Made by a program: the position numbers and the translations under genes. Of a stretch of DNA of 39,261 nt, positions 14,670-22,116 are shown piece after piece; positions within the stretch are counted from its first letter, which is position 1; every line of letters begins with the position of its first letter. This stretch comes from Micromonospora sp. AMSO31t (lineage in GTDB: Bacteria; Actinomycetota; Actinomycetes; Mycobacteriales; Micromonosporaceae), in the NCBI RefSeq assembly GCF_008868175.1, contig NZ_WBKT01000044.1:1-39261 (forward strand), in the 5' to 3' direction. Under the pieces are notes generated by a model. The model was not told the DNA's origin, did no database searches, and saw nothing but the letters and a program-made list of their open reading frames with translations.

Positions 14670-15062
14670 TCAGCTCGGCGCCCGCACGAGTGCCCGAGCC
14701 TGCGACAGCACCTTCTCCCCCAGGCAGGTCGCGGTGATGTCGAGCCTGGTCAGGCCGTCCTCGGTGACCTCCTTGACCACCGCGGCGACCTCGACCTCGG
14801 TGCCCTCGTCGGTGTCCGGCACGAGCACCGGGCGGGTGAAGCGGACGTTGAAGTCGACCACCGCGTCCGGCGCGCCGGCCCAGGTGGTCACCGCCCGGCC
14901 GACCAGGGCCATCGTGAACATGCCGTGGGCGATCACCCCGGGCAGGCCCACCTTGGTGGCCGTCCGGTCGCTCCAGTGGATCGGGTTGAAGTCGCCCGAG
15001 GCGCCCGCGTAGCGGACCAGGTCCGCGCGCGTCACCCGGTACGTCTGGGTGGGCAGTTCCAT
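14670..15062 (-). CDS. MaoC-family (3R)-hydroxyacyl dehydratase, HadB-like
   Basis: This 130-residue hot-dog-fold protein carries the hydratase-2 catalytic motif GDFNPIHW, with Asp24 and His29 in D-x4-H spacing, and SYAGLPG-like spacing continued by GLPGVIAHGMF. In mycobacteria HadB pairs with HadA to dehydrate 3-hydroxyacyl-ACP in long-chain fatty acid elongation. The start at 15062 has GGAGG 8 nt upstream, inside the end of hadA, and only 3 nt separate the two genes, so they should be translated together. Micromonosporaceae are not known to make mycolic acids, so the substrate here is open. Confidence 0.9.
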   Translation of the reverse strand: MELPTQTYRVTRADLVRYAGASGDFNPIHWSDRTATKVGLPGVIAHGMFTMALVGRAVTTWAGAPDAVVDFNVRFTRPVLVPDTDEGTEVEVAAVVKEVTEDGLTRLDITATCLGEKVLSQARALVRAPS

Positions 15063-15065
15063 CTC

Positions 15066-15512
15066 TCAGGCCTCCCCGCGTACGACGATCTTGGACCAGA
15101 CGGCGACGACCGGCTCACCGGCGACGGTGCTCACGTCGGTGCGGGTCGTCAGGAAGCCGTGCCCGCCCCGGTTCGTGACCTCTTCGATGGTGTTCACGCA
15201 GACCAGCTCGTCCCCGGCCACCACCGGCCGGGTGTACGCGAAGCGCTGGTCGCCGTGCACCACCCGGCTGTAGTCGACGCCCAGCGACGGGTCCTCGACG
15301 ATCTGCCGGCTGGCGGCCATGGTCACGATCACCGGGAAGGTCGGCGGGGCCACCACGTCGGGGTGGCCGAGCGCCCGGGCGGCCGCCGGGTCGTGATGCG
15401 CCGGGTCGGTCGCGCCGATGGCGGCGGCGAACTCGCGGATCTTTTCTCGGCCCACCTGGTAGGGGGCGGTCGGCGGATAGGTCCGGCCGACGAAGGACGG
15501 GTCCAGGGACAT
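15066..15512 (-). CDS. MaoC-like dehydratase partner, HadA-like
   Basis: This 148-residue MaoC N-terminal-type hot-dog protein includes the segments EKIREFAAAIGATDP, VVAPPTFPVI and VVHGDQRFAYTRPVVAGDEL. It lacks the D-x4-H catalytic pair, as expected for the non-catalytic, substrate-binding partner of HadB, which lies 3 nt downstream. The gene order rpmG-hadA-hadB-tRNA-Trp-secE is conserved from mycobacteria. The ATG is preceded at exactly 6 nt by the hexamer TAGGTT and has no ribosome binding site, so it is probably leaderless. No HadC homologue is present between hadB and tRNA-Trp. Confidence 0.88.
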   Translation of the reverse strand: MSLDPSFVGRTYPPTAPYQVGREKIREFAAAIGATDPAHHDPAAARALGHPDVVAPPTFPVIVTMAASRQIVEDPSLGVDYSRVVHGDQRFAYTRPVVAGDELVCVNTIEEVTNRGGHGFLTTRTDVSTVAGEPVVAVWSKIVVRGEA

Positions 15513-15518
15513 GCCGCG

Positions 15519-15524
15519 AACCTA
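15519..15524 (-). promoter_or_regulatory. hadA -10 box (leaderless start)
   Basis: TAGGTT on the minus strand ends 6 nt before the hadA ATG, which places the transcript start on the start codon. The -35 region overlaps the rpmG terminator arm and is poor. Confidence 0.5.
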
Positions 15525-15535
15525 CACGGAAAGCA

Positions 15536-15596
15536 CGAACGCCGATCCGTACGGTCCGGCGGCTCGGGGGCCGCCGTCCGTGCGGATCGGCGTTCG
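15536..15596 (-). terminator. Terminator of rpmG
   Basis: Two 19-nt arms (15536-15554 and 15578-15596) pair with a single G-U. The enclosed 23 nt contain a further CGGCGGC/GCCGCCG stem, so the whole forms one long hairpin. It begins 35 nt after the rpmG stop codon and ends just before the hadA -10 box. Confidence 0.85.
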
Positions 15597-15631
15597 GAAG
15601 CTGTCTGCGGGCCGGCCGGGCCGGCCGCGGG

Positions 15632-15799
15632 TCAGCGGGTCTCGCGGTGGATGGTGTGCCTGCCGTCCCGGGGGCAGAACTTCTTCATCTCGATGCGGTC
15701 CGGGTCGTTGCGGCGGTTCTTGCGCGTGATGTAGTTGCGCTCCTTGCACTCCACACACGCCAAAGTGATCTTCGGCCGGACATCGGTCGCCTTCGCCAC
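15632..15799 (-). CDS. rpmG: 50S ribosomal protein L33
   Basis: This 55-residue L33 has the typical core [19 protein letters not shown] and the tail of the family. The start is a GTG at 15799, with GAGGAAGG about 9 nt upstream. Cys15, Cys18 and Cys42 are present, but the fourth zinc ligand of the C+ form is replaced: the usual C-P-x-C reads C-P-R-D (Asp45). Zinc binding may be weakened or use Asp. It lies between tRNA-Met and hadA with its own promoter and terminator. Confidence 0.95.
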   Translation of the reverse strand: MAKATDVRPKITLACVECKERNYITRKNRRNDPDRIEMKKFCPRDGRHTIHRETR

Positions 15800-15843
15800 G
15801 GCGGAGTGCCTTCCTCGCTCACGGATAACAACTACGGCGCATC

Positions 15844-15873
15844 AGACTACGCGCTGAATACGCGGACATGCAA
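15844..15873 (-). promoter_or_regulatory. rpmG promoter
   Basis: TTGCAT (15873-15868) and TAGTCT (15849-15844) are separated by 18 bp on the minus strand. The predicted start is near 15837, giving a leader of about 38 nt. It begins within the tail of the hairpin that follows tRNA-Met. Confidence 0.6.
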
Positions 15874-15875
15874 AG

Positions 15876-15894
15876 TGGGCGCCTGGGGCGCCCA
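15876..15894 (-). terminator. Terminator after tRNA-Met
   Basis: TGGGCGCC (15876-15883) and GGCGCCCA (15887-15894) form an 8-bp stem with a 3-nt loop, followed in the minus-strand RNA by ACUUUG. It would end the tRNA-Thr/tRNA-Met transcript. Confidence 0.65.
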
Positions 15895-15930
15895 TCCCAC
15901 CGACCACCAGGCGAGCCCGGAGGACGAGAG

Positions 15931-16003
15931 TAGCGGTGGCCGGACTTGAACCGGCGACACAGCGATTATGAGCCGCTTGCTCTGCCATCTGAGCTACACC
16001 GCC
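15931..16003 (-). tRNA. tRNA-Met (CAU anticodon, elongator type)
   Basis: On the minus strand the acceptor is GGCGGTG/CACCGCT (first pair G-U), followed by TAGCTCAGATGGCAGAGCA, anticodon CAT, and T-arm CGCCGGTTCAAGTCCGGC. The discriminator is A and CCA is not encoded. The G1-U72 pair and the close match to actinobacterial elongator tRNA-Met argue against an initiator tRNA. It is 27 nt downstream of tRNA-Thr. Confidence 0.95.
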
Positions 16004-16028
16004 GTGGCGGGTCCAGCCGGACCCTCTG

Positions 16029-16101
16029 AGCCCCCTTACGGAATCGAACCGTAGACCTTCTCCTTACCATGGAGACGCTCTGCCGACTGAGCTAAGGGGG
16101 C
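16029..16101 (-). tRNA. tRNA-Thr (GGU anticodon)
   Basis: The minus-strand cloverleaf has acceptor GCCCCCT/AGGGGGC, D-arm TAGCTCAGTCGGCAGAGC, stem TCTCC/GGAGA around the loop ATGGTAA (anticodon GGT), and T-arm CTACGGTTCGATTCCGTA. The discriminator is T and CCA is not encoded. It is the first gene of a tRNA-Thr/tRNA-Met transcript. Confidence 0.95.
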
Positions 16102-16137
16102 CTACCCGATCACCCCGTGGGGTGTCGCGCAGAGGAA

Positions 16138-16166
16138 ACAGTACACGACCCCGCCGTCGAGGTGAA
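16138..16166 (-). promoter_or_regulatory. tRNA-Thr/tRNA-Met promoter
   Basis: TTCACC (16166-16161) and TACTGT (16143-16138) are separated by 17 bp on the minus strand. The predicted start is about 30 nt before the tRNA-Thr 5' end. Confidence 0.65.
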
Positions 16167-16197
16167 ATCGGATCCCCGGTTACAGGGTTCCCGCAGC

Positions 16198-18726
16198 TCA
16201 AGGCACGACGCGCAGGCGCGGGAGCTCACCGGCCACGATCGTCTCCGGGTCGACCTGGGCACCGAACCAGGCCTCCAACCGCTCGTACGGCAGGGGCCGG
16301 CTGAACAGGAAGCCCTGGCCGATCTCACAGCCGATGTCCTGGAGCAGCTCCAGGGTCAGCTCGCTCTCCACGCCCTCGGCCACCACGGTCAGGCCGAACT
16401 GCTGCGAGAGCGTCACCACCGCGTTGACGATGGCCAGGTCGCCCGGGTCGGTCGCCATCCCCTGCACGAACGAGCGGTCGACCTTGACCTCGTGCACGGG
16501 CAGCCGGCGCAGCTGGGCCAGGGACGAGTTGCCCGTGCCGAAGTCGTCCACCGAGAGCCGGACGCCGAGCTCGCCGAGGCGCTTCAGGGTCGGGATGGGA
16601 CGTTCGGTGCCGTCCAGCACCCCGGCCTCGGTGATCTCCAGGGTGAGCCGTTGCGGCGGCACACCGTATTCCTCGAGCAGGTCCCGCACCAGGGCCGGGA
16701 AATGCTGGTCGGTGAGCGTCCGGGCGGCCAGGTTGACCGAGATGGCGAGCGCCTGCTCGCCGTGGCTCCAGTCCCGGCTGCGCCGCAGGCTCTCCCGCAG
16801 CACGAACTCGGTGAGCCGGCCGAGCTGGCCGGTGTGCTCGGCCACCGCCACGAAGTCGTCCGGGACCACCGTGCCGTGCGCCGGGTGCTCCCAGCGGGCC
16901 AGGCACTCCACCCCGACCAGACGCCGGTCCCGCAGCGTGACCTTCGGCTGGAAGTAGACCTCCAGCTCGCCGTCGTCCAGCGCCCGGCGCAGGTCGCCGG
17001 CGAGACCCAGCAGGCGCAGCGACCGGGACTCCAGCACCGGGCTGTAGAGCTGGACGCTGCCCGGGACCGACTTGGCGGCCGTGGCGGCCAGGTCGACCCG
17101 TTGGAGCAGGGTCACCGCGTCGCTGCCGTGGTCGGGGTGGACGGCCACCCCGACGGCGGTGTCCACGTCCAGGGTGAGCGCGTCGAAGACCATCTCGTCG
17201 CGGATCTGCTCGCGTAGCTGGCCGGCCAGCTCCAGCGCCGCCTCGGTGCTCTCCAGCCGCAACGTCACGAGGAACTCGTCGCCGCCGGCCCGGCCGACCA
17301 GGGCGGAGGAGGGCGCGCTGGCACGCAGCCGCTCGGCCACCTCGACCAGGACCTTGTCGCCGGCCGCGTGGCCGAGCGACTCGTTGACCTGGCGCAACCG
17401 GTCGACGTCGAAGAGCAGCAGCGCCACCACCTCGCCGGGCGCCGCGATCCGGACCGCCTCGGCCACCGCCGCGGTGATCCGCCGGCGGTTGGGCAGCTTG
17501 GTCAGCGTGTCGTGCTCGGCGTCGTGCCGCAGCCGGTCGACCAGCCGGGAGTTCTCCAGGGCGACCGCGGCGTGCGCGGCCACCGTCTCCAGCAGCGGAA
17601 CGTCGGTGCGGCCGAAGGAGTTGCTGGCGCCGAGCCGGTTGGCCACCTCGAGGGTGCCGATGACCACGGGACCCGAGCGCAGCGGGACCGCGATGACGTC
17701 CTTCACCCGCTGCTCGGAGAGGGCGGTGCGCAGCTCCGCGTCGGGCACCGGGCCCCGGCCGAGGACGAGCGTGTGACCCTCCCGCCGGACCCGCTCCCGC
17801 AGCGCGGGCGGGGTGGGAGCCACGTCGAGCAGCCCCGAGTCGGCGATCCGGGAGGTCAGCAGGACCTCCGGGTGCCGGCCCTGAGCGGGCAGCCAGAGGG
17901 TCGCGTATTCCGCCTGGAGCAGGGCCCGGACCCGGCCGAGCAGGGCGTCGGCGAGCGTGCCGTCCTGCCCACTGCCGCTGACCGCCCGGCTCAGCTCGTA
18001 CATGTCGGCGAGGGTCCGGTGCTGCCGGAAGAACTGGGTGTACGCCCGGTAGACCAGCGTCAGCGCGGTGATCAGCGCCGCGAGCAGGAGCAGCGACCAC
18101 CAGGTCGAGGTGATCAGGATCAGGATGATCAGACCCGCGACGATGTTGATGGACGCGGAGAGCAAGGCCGACGGTGACCTGCGGAACGCGTCCCGGCCGG
18201 TCTGCCACCCCTGCAGCAGCGTGTAGACGCCGGCCACCGACGTGATGCTGACCAGATTGACCATGATCGCGACGGTGAAGAGCGTCAGCCAGGTGCGGGG
18301 CCCGACCCCCTCGACCGGCGGGAGGGCCTGCAGCACCAGGACGGCGAGCGACGAGCCCGCGGCGGCGCGGGCGACGTTGAACCAGAGTTTCGTCGTGCCC
18401 ATCCGGTGCCACAGATGGGTGAGCGCCGCCGCCGCTGTGTAGATCACCACGACCGTCAGCGGTCGGGTCAGGTAGAACGCGAGAACCAGCGGGATCTCGG
18501 TGAGGGTGACGCCGAGTGACTGGCGCCGGACGGTGAAGTTCAGCACCGGCAGCCCGGCGGCCACCATGGCCATCAGCAGCAGCAACGCCAGCGGCCAACC
18601 GCCGAACGGCTGGTCGTTGGCCAGCCCGGTGACCGTCGAGCAGACGACGGCGAAGAGAACCAGTGGAGCTGTGATCAGCCAGGCGTGGTCGTTCGAGCGC
18701 GAGCCCTTGGGGGGCTGTGCCGACAT
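16198..18726 (-). CDS. Membrane GGDEF-EAL cyclic-di-GMP cyclase/phosphodiesterase
   Basis: This 842-residue protein has several N-terminal membrane helices (about 15-225), a GAF-like sensor domain (about 240-395), a GGDEF domain and an EAL domain. The GGDEF motif is intact at 481-485 with the metal-binding D-V-D at 440-442. There is no R-x-x-D inhibitory site ahead of it. The EAL domain has E607 (E-C-L variant of EAL), N665, E697 with E700, DDFGTG at 727-732, K748, E784 and Q804. Both activities therefore look possible: making cyclic di-GMP from GTP and cleaving it to pGpG. The architecture resembles Streptomyces RmdA/RmdB-type bifunctional proteins. It is preceded by a 47-codon peptide gene 49 bp upstream. 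The signal sensed is unknown. Confidence 0.93.
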   Translation of the reverse strand: MSAQPPKGSRSNDHAWLITAPLVLFAVVCSTVTGLANDQPFGGWPLALLLLMAMVAAGLPVLNFTVRRQSLGVTLTEIPLVLAFYLTRPLTVVVIYTAAAALTHLWHRMGTTKLWFNVARAAAGSSLAVLVLQALPPVEGVGPRTWLTLFTVAIMVNLVSITSVAGVYTLLQGWQTGRDAFRRSPSALLSASINIVAGLIILILITSTWWSLLLLAALITALTLVYRAYTQFFRQHRTLADMYELSRAVSGSGQDGTLADALLGRVRALLQAEYATLWLPAQGRHPEVLLTSRIADSGLLDVAPTPPALRERVRREGHTLVLGRGPVPDAELRTALSEQRVKDVIAVPLRSGPVVIGTLEVANRLGASNSFGRTDVPLLETVAAHAAVALENSRLVDRLRHDAEHDTLTKLPNRRRITAAVAEAVRIAAPGEVVALLLFDVDRLRQVNESLGHAAGDKVLVEVAERLRASAPSSALVGRAGGDEFLVTLRLESTEAALELAGQLREQIRDEMVFDALTLDVDTAVGVAVHPDHGSDAVTLLQRVDLAATAAKSVPGSVQLYSPVLESRSLRLLGLAGDLRRALDDGELEVYFQPKVTLRDRRLVGVECLARWEHPAHGTVVPDDFVAVAEHTGQLGRLTEFVLRESLRRSRDWSHGEQALAISVNLAARTLTDQHFPALVRDLLEEYGVPPQRLTLEITEAGVLDGTERPIPTLKRLGELGVRLSVDDFGTGNSSLAQLRRLPVHEVKVDRSFVQGMATDPGDLAIVNAVVTLSQQFGLTVVAEGVESELTLELLQDIGCEIGQGFLFSRPLPYERLEAWFGAQVDPETIVAGELPRLRVVP

Positions 18727-18775
18727 GCCGCCCCTTCCGTCGACCCGTCGTCCGGCTCAGCTCGGACCGTGACCG

Positions 18776-18919
18776 TCAGCGGGCGGCGGGCATGTTCCAG
18801 ATGACGTCGGCGGTCTGCGCGTCTCCCAGCTCAGGGCCAGCGCCGATGAGGATGCCGCTCGCCACGGCGGCGATTGCCAGCAATGAGCCAAGCAGCCGGC
18901 CCAGCTTTCGACCAGACAT
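18776..18919 (-). CDS. 47-residue secreted or membrane peptide upstream of the cyclic-di-GMP gene
   Basis: An ATG at 18919, 6 nt after GGAG, opens a 47-codon frame ending TGA at 18778-18776. The product starts M-S-G-R-K-L-G-R-L-L-G, continues with a hydrophobic segment (GSLLAIAAVASGILIGAG) and ends with a polar tail (QTADVIWNMPAAR). The layout is a signal peptide or single membrane anchor followed by a tail of about 20 residues outside. I do not recognise a family. It is only 49 bp ahead of the GGDEF-EAL gene on the same strand, so the two are probably one transcript. Confidence 0.6.
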   Translation of the reverse strand: MSGRKLGRLLGSLLAIAAVASGILIGAGPELGDAQTADVIWNMPAAR

Positions 18920-18943
18920 GTCCGCTCTCCTGTCGGGGATCGT

Positions 18944-19237
18944 TCACAGGGATGGTGGAGGTTCCACGATCGTGCCACAGGGCCGGCACCCAGAAAAGTC
19001 GTGGGAGCAGCCCAGATCCGACCGTCGCCAAGGTTCCGCCGTTCGGTCCAGACCCCGGGGGACGCCTAGCCAGATCAGAGGTGTGACAGACCGTCGACCA
19101 CTCCGTCCACTGCGGATTCCGACCTTCAACGCGAACCGATCAAGCCACTCGAAAGCCCCGTTCACCGGCTGCGACGTCCACGACAGCACTCCGTGCACCC
19201 CGAAGGACGGCATCCACCCCGGGGCATAGACCACCAT
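18944..19237 (-). CDS. Hypothetical protein or gene remnant
   Basis: An ATG at 19237, preceded by GGGAG at 7-8 nt, opens a frame of 97 codons. The first ~42 residues (beginning M-V-V-Y-A-P-G-W-M-P) use G/C-ending codons and look coding. The rest is Arg-rich with mixed third positions and looks random. The same frame is also open and coding-like upstream of the ATG, back to about 19330, so this may be the decayed end of a longer gene. I recognise no family. The remainder of 18920-19377 holds nothing else I can support. Confidence 0.25.
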   Translation of the reverse strand: MVVYAPGWMPSFGVHGVLSWTSQPVNGAFEWLDRFALKVGIRSGRSGRRSVTPLIWLGVPRGLDRTAEPWRRSDLGCSHDFSGCRPCGTIVEPPPSL

Positions 19238-19320
19238 ACCTTTCTCCCGCCGGAACGCCAGAGGATGATCCAGGTCAATTCCATCGAAATGGCGGGCCGT
19301 CGCGGCGATCGGTCGGGCAT

Positions 19321-19337
19321 CCGACGACACTCGTCGG
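19321..19337 (-). terminator. Hairpin after the epoxide hydrolase gene
   Basis: CCGACGA (19321-19327) and TCGTCGG (19331-19337) form a 7-bp stem with a 3-nt loop about 40 nt beyond the epoxide hydrolase stop codon. It has no T-tract, so termination is only possible. Confidence 0.4.
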
Positions 19338-19377
19338 TGCCGCCGGCCGCCCGGACGAAGCGGGACAGGTGGCCGGG

Positions 19378-20574
19378 TCAGGACGTCCGCAGCGGCCGGA
19401 ACGCGGCCCGCACCTCGGTCGCGAACACCTCGGGCTCCTCCCAGGCGGCGAAGTGGCCACCCTTGTCGACCTCGTTGAAGTACGTGAGGCTGGGATAGAC
19501 CGTCTCGGCCCAGCTGCGGGGGGCAGCCCAGATCTCGCCGGGGAACGTCGTGAAGCCGACCGGAACCGAGACCGGCGGAGGAGTCTGGCCGGCCGCACTG
19601 GCCGCGGCCCGGGCCCGTCCGGATTCCCAGTACCACCGGGCGGACGAGGCGCCGGTGCCCGTCAGCCAGTACAGCGTGATGTTGTCGACGATGCTGTCCC
19701 GGGTGAGGTTGCCCGCGGGCTCGCCGTCGACGAACGCTCGGGAGATCTTGTAGTAGCTGTCCGTGTCGTGGTCGAGCATCCAGGCCGCCAGCCCGACGGG
19801 TGAATCCAGCAGCGAGTAGCCGATCGTCTGCGGCCGGGTGGACTGCTCCAGGAAGTAGCCGAAGCCGTCCGTCATGAACGTGTTCAGCCGGTCGTGCGCC
19901 GTGCGTTCCTGCTCGGACTCCGCCGGCAGCTGGTCCTTGATACCGATCGCCCCGGCGAGCAGGTTGACGTGGATGCCGAGCAGCCCTTCCGGCGCCTGGC
20001 GGCCCATCGCGTCCGTGACGGAGGCACCCACGTCACCCCCCTGGGCTACGTAGCGCGGGTAACCGAGGCGGTCCATCAGCTTGGCCCACGCGCCCGCCAT
20101 GCGGCGGGAATCCCAGCCCAGCTCGGTCGGCTCGCCCGAGAAGCCGTAGCCGGGCAGGGACGGCAGCACCAGGTGGAACGCGTCCTCGGAGGCTCCGCCG
20201 TGCGCGGTCGGGTCGGTGAGCGGACCGATGACCCCGAGCAGCTCGACGACCGAGCCGGGCCAGCCGTGCGTCATGATCAGCGGCAGGGCGTCCTCGTGCC
20301 GCGACCGCACGTGGATGAAGTGGATCTCGACGCCGTCGATGACAGTCGTGTACTGCGGCAGGGCGTTCAGCTTCGTCTCGCACGCCCGCCAGTCGTACTC
20401 GGTCGACCAGTAGCGGGCCAGCTCCTGGACCGTCGCCAACTGCACGCCCTGGGAACGATCGCTGACCAGCTCGCGGGTGGGCCAGCGGGTGTCGGCGATC
20501 CGGCGACGCAGGTCGGCGAGCGTCTCGTCCGGCGTGTCGAGCCGGAAGGGCCGGATGTCCTTGTCGTCGGGCAT
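19378..20574 (-). CDS. Epoxide hydrolase (alpha/beta hydrolase, EHN domain)
   Basis: This 398-residue protein has an N-terminal EHN domain (PFRLDTPDETLADLRRRIADT) followed by an alpha/beta hydrolase fold. It shows the oxyanion motif HGWPGS (103-108), nucleophile Asp181 in QGGDVGAS and catalytic His374 in GGHFAAWEEPE. Such enzymes open epoxides to vicinal diols through an ester on the Asp. They act in detoxification or secondary metabolism; the substrate here is unknown. The frame is open to 20904, but the ATG at 20574 (M-P-D-D-K-D) follows AGGGGGAG closely and starts the conserved domain. It is divergent from the VOC gene across 181 bp in which I see no clear promoter. Confidence 0.92.
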   Translation of the reverse strand: MPDDKDIRPFRLDTPDETLADLRRRIADTRWPTRELVSDRSQGVQLATVQELARYWSTEYDWRACETKLNALPQYTTVIDGVEIHFIHVRSRHEDALPLIMTHGWPGSVVELLGVIGPLTDPTAHGGASEDAFHLVLPSLPGYGFSGEPTELGWDSRRMAGAWAKLMDRLGYPRYVAQGGDVGASVTDAMGRQAPEGLLGIHVNLLAGAIGIKDQLPAESEQERTAHDRLNTFMTDGFGYFLEQSTRPQTIGYSLLDSPVGLAAWMLDHDTDSYYKISRAFVDGEPAGNLTRDSIVDNITLYWLTGTGASSARWYWESGRARAAASAAGQTPPPVSVPVGFTTFPGEIWAAPRSWAETVYPSLTYFNEVDKGGHFAAWEEPEVFATEVRAAFRPLRTS

Positions 20575-20755
20575 GGTCTCCCCCTGCCGGGTCACGTCGA
20601 CCGACGCCTGGGCGGCGGCGCTGGCACACGCCGATCGTCGCACCGGCTCCGTGACCAGCGGACCGGAATGCGATTTCGCGCCTGGACACGGCCCGGAGGG
20701 CCTCGCCCGCCGATACGAGTTGACCTGTTCCCGGCCCGGGCAGGAGGCTGGCCGG

Positions 20756-21136
20756 ATGGGGACCGTCATCCGCAACGTCGCGTTCGACTGCGCTGACCCG
20801 TACGAGCTGGCGCACTTCTGGGGCAGGGTCTTCGACTGCCCGGTCGACCCGCAGTCCAAGCCCGGCGACGAGGAAGTGGCCATCCAGCCGCCCGCCGGCG
20901 CCACGCTCTACTTCCAGCGGGTACCGGAGCCGAAGACCGTCAAGAACCGCGTGCACATCTGCCTGCAGCCCGAGGTACTCCGCGATCAGGAGGTCGAGCG
21001 CATCCGCGCCCTCGGCGCCACCATGGTCGCCGATCAGCGCGATCCGGACGGCAGCGGCTGGGTCGTGCTGGCCGATCCGGAGGGCAACGAGTTCTGCGTG
21101 CTGCGCAGCGACGCCGAGCGGGAGACGACCGCGTAG
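20756..21136 (+). CDS. VOC (glyoxalase-like) protein
   Basis: This 126-residue protein has the two beta-alpha-beta units of the vicinal oxygen chelate fold. Its start is NVAFDCADPYELAHFWGRVF and its end is WVVLADPEGNEFCVL, typical of the Glyoxalase_6 type of actinobacteria. The ATG has AGGAGG 8 nt upstream. The reaction is unknown, as these proteins range from dioxygenases to antibiotic-binding proteins. It runs convergently with the methyltransferase gene, with 13 bp between the stop codons. Confidence 0.85.
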   Translation: MGTVIRNVAFDCADPYELAHFWGRVFDCPVDPQSKPGDEEVAIQPPAGATLYFQRVPEPKTVKNRVHICLQPEVLRDQEVERIRALGATMVADQRDPDGSGWVVLADPEGNEFCVLRSDAERETTA

Positions 21137-21149
21137 GGCGCTGCCACCC

Positions 21150-21803
21150 TCAGGCGCGCTGGAACTCCGCGCGCCAGCGGAGGCCGCCGTCCGGGGCCAC
21201 GATCTCCTCGACCCGGGCCGGGGTCAGCGGGCCGGCCGCGAAGGCGTCGACCTCGGCCCGGGCCAGCGGCCAGGGCGGGCCCTCGACGACCTCGTCGTCC
21301 CGCCGGCCGGCCGCGATGACCAGCAGGGTGCCGCCCGGCGCGACCAGGCGGCCGACCGCTGGGATCGCCCGCTGCCGCAGCTCGGCCGGCAGCGCCTGCA
21401 CGTTCATGCTCTCCAGCACGACATCGAACCCGCCCAGCCAGTGGTGCGGCGGGTCGAGCAGGTCGGCGGTCTCGTACCGGACCGGGGAGTCCGGATGGCG
21501 GAGGCGGGCCGTCCGCACCGCCGTGGGAGAGATGTCGAAGGCGACGGTGGCGAAGCCGAGTCGGGCCAGATGCTCGGCGTCGCGGCCGAAACCGCACCCG
21601 ACGACCACGGCACGCCGGCCGGATCCGTCCGGCCGGGTCCGGTCGGTCCACTCGCTGAGCAGGGAATGCGCCCGGTCGAGGTCCCATGGGACGACCGCCT
21701 CGCCCCGCTCCGCGTCGGCGTAGAGCCGCTCGAACCGGCCGATCGGATCACCCTCGGCCGTGGCCGGGGAGGACAGCCGGTGGGTTGCATCGTCGTCGTG
21801 CAC
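21150..21803 (-). CDS. SAM-dependent methyltransferase, thiopurine methyltransferase-like
   Basis: This 217-residue class I methyltransferase has motif I VVVGCGFGRD (66-75), the acidic end of beta 2 in AFDIS, and an N-terminal element (FERLYADAERGEAVVPWDL) in which a Trp precedes the fold, as in the TPMT family. It probably methylates a small molecule at S, Se or Te, but the substrate is not determinable. The start is a GTG at 21803 with GAGGAGG about 6 nt upstream. It lies just downstream of the tRNA-Tyr terminator on the same strand. Confidence 0.85.
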   Translation of the reverse strand: MHDDDATHRLSSPATAEGDPIGRFERLYADAERGEAVVPWDLDRAHSLLSEWTDRTRPDGSGRRAVVVGCGFGRDAEHLARLGFATVAFDISPTAVRTARLRHPDSPVRYETADLLDPPHHWLGGFDVVLESMNVQALPAELRQRAIPAVGRLVAPGGTLLVIAAGRRDDEVVEGPPWPLARAEVDAFAAGPLTPARVEEIVAPDGGLRWRAEFQRA

Positions 21804-21839
21804 GGACGCCTCCTCGCCTGACCCACAACGAAAACGACG

Positions 21840-21877
21840 AAGGCCCCTGGCCGGCGTTTCCGCAGGTCAAGGGCCTT
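21840..21877 (-). terminator. Terminator of tRNA-Tyr
   Basis: AAGGCCC (21840-21846) and GGGCCTT (21871-21877) close a 24-nt partly paired loop. In the minus-strand RNA the stem is followed by a U-rich run (UCGUCGUUUUCGUUGU, about 21838-21823). It lies 9 nt beyond the tRNA-Tyr CCA end. Confidence 0.75.
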
Positions 21878-21886
21878 GCCGATCCC

Positions 21887-21970
21887 TGGTGGCGGGTAGA
21901 GGATTCGAACCTCTGTAGCTTTCGCGACGGATTTACAGTCCGCTCCCATTGGCCGCTCGGGCAACCCGCC
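21887..21970 (-). tRNA. tRNA-Tyr (GUA anticodon), CCA encoded
   Basis: This class II tRNA on the minus strand has acceptor GGCGGGT/ACCCGCC, anticodon GTA in GGACTGTAAATCC, and a long variable arm followed by T-arm AGAGGTTCGAATCCTCT. The discriminator is A. Unlike the other three tRNAs here, the 3' CCA is encoded (21889-21887). It has its own promoter and terminator. Confidence 0.97.
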
Positions 21971-22007
21971 AGGGCGTGCCACCACGTGGGACGCGGCGGC
22001 GGAAGCA

Positions 22008-22038
22008 AGGATAGCGGTTGTCCCCCGGCCCGTCGCAA
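22008..22038 (-). promoter_or_regulatory. tRNA-Tyr promoter
   Basis: TATCCT (22013-22008) is preceded by TTGCGA (22038-22033) with a 19-bp spacer on the minus strand, about 37 bp before the tRNA 5' end. The spacer is long, so the -35 assignment is tentative. Confidence 0.5.
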
Positions 22039-22116
22039 GCGGGTACCGTCAGGGGGTCCCACGCTGGTCAGTGAGGGACGGATCAGGACAGACCGCCGGA
22101 CAGCAGGAGCATGAGC

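Noticed and set aside
15931..16101. tRNA genes considered as phage attachment sites
   Set aside because: No integrase gene or duplicated tRNA 3' end is seen nearby.
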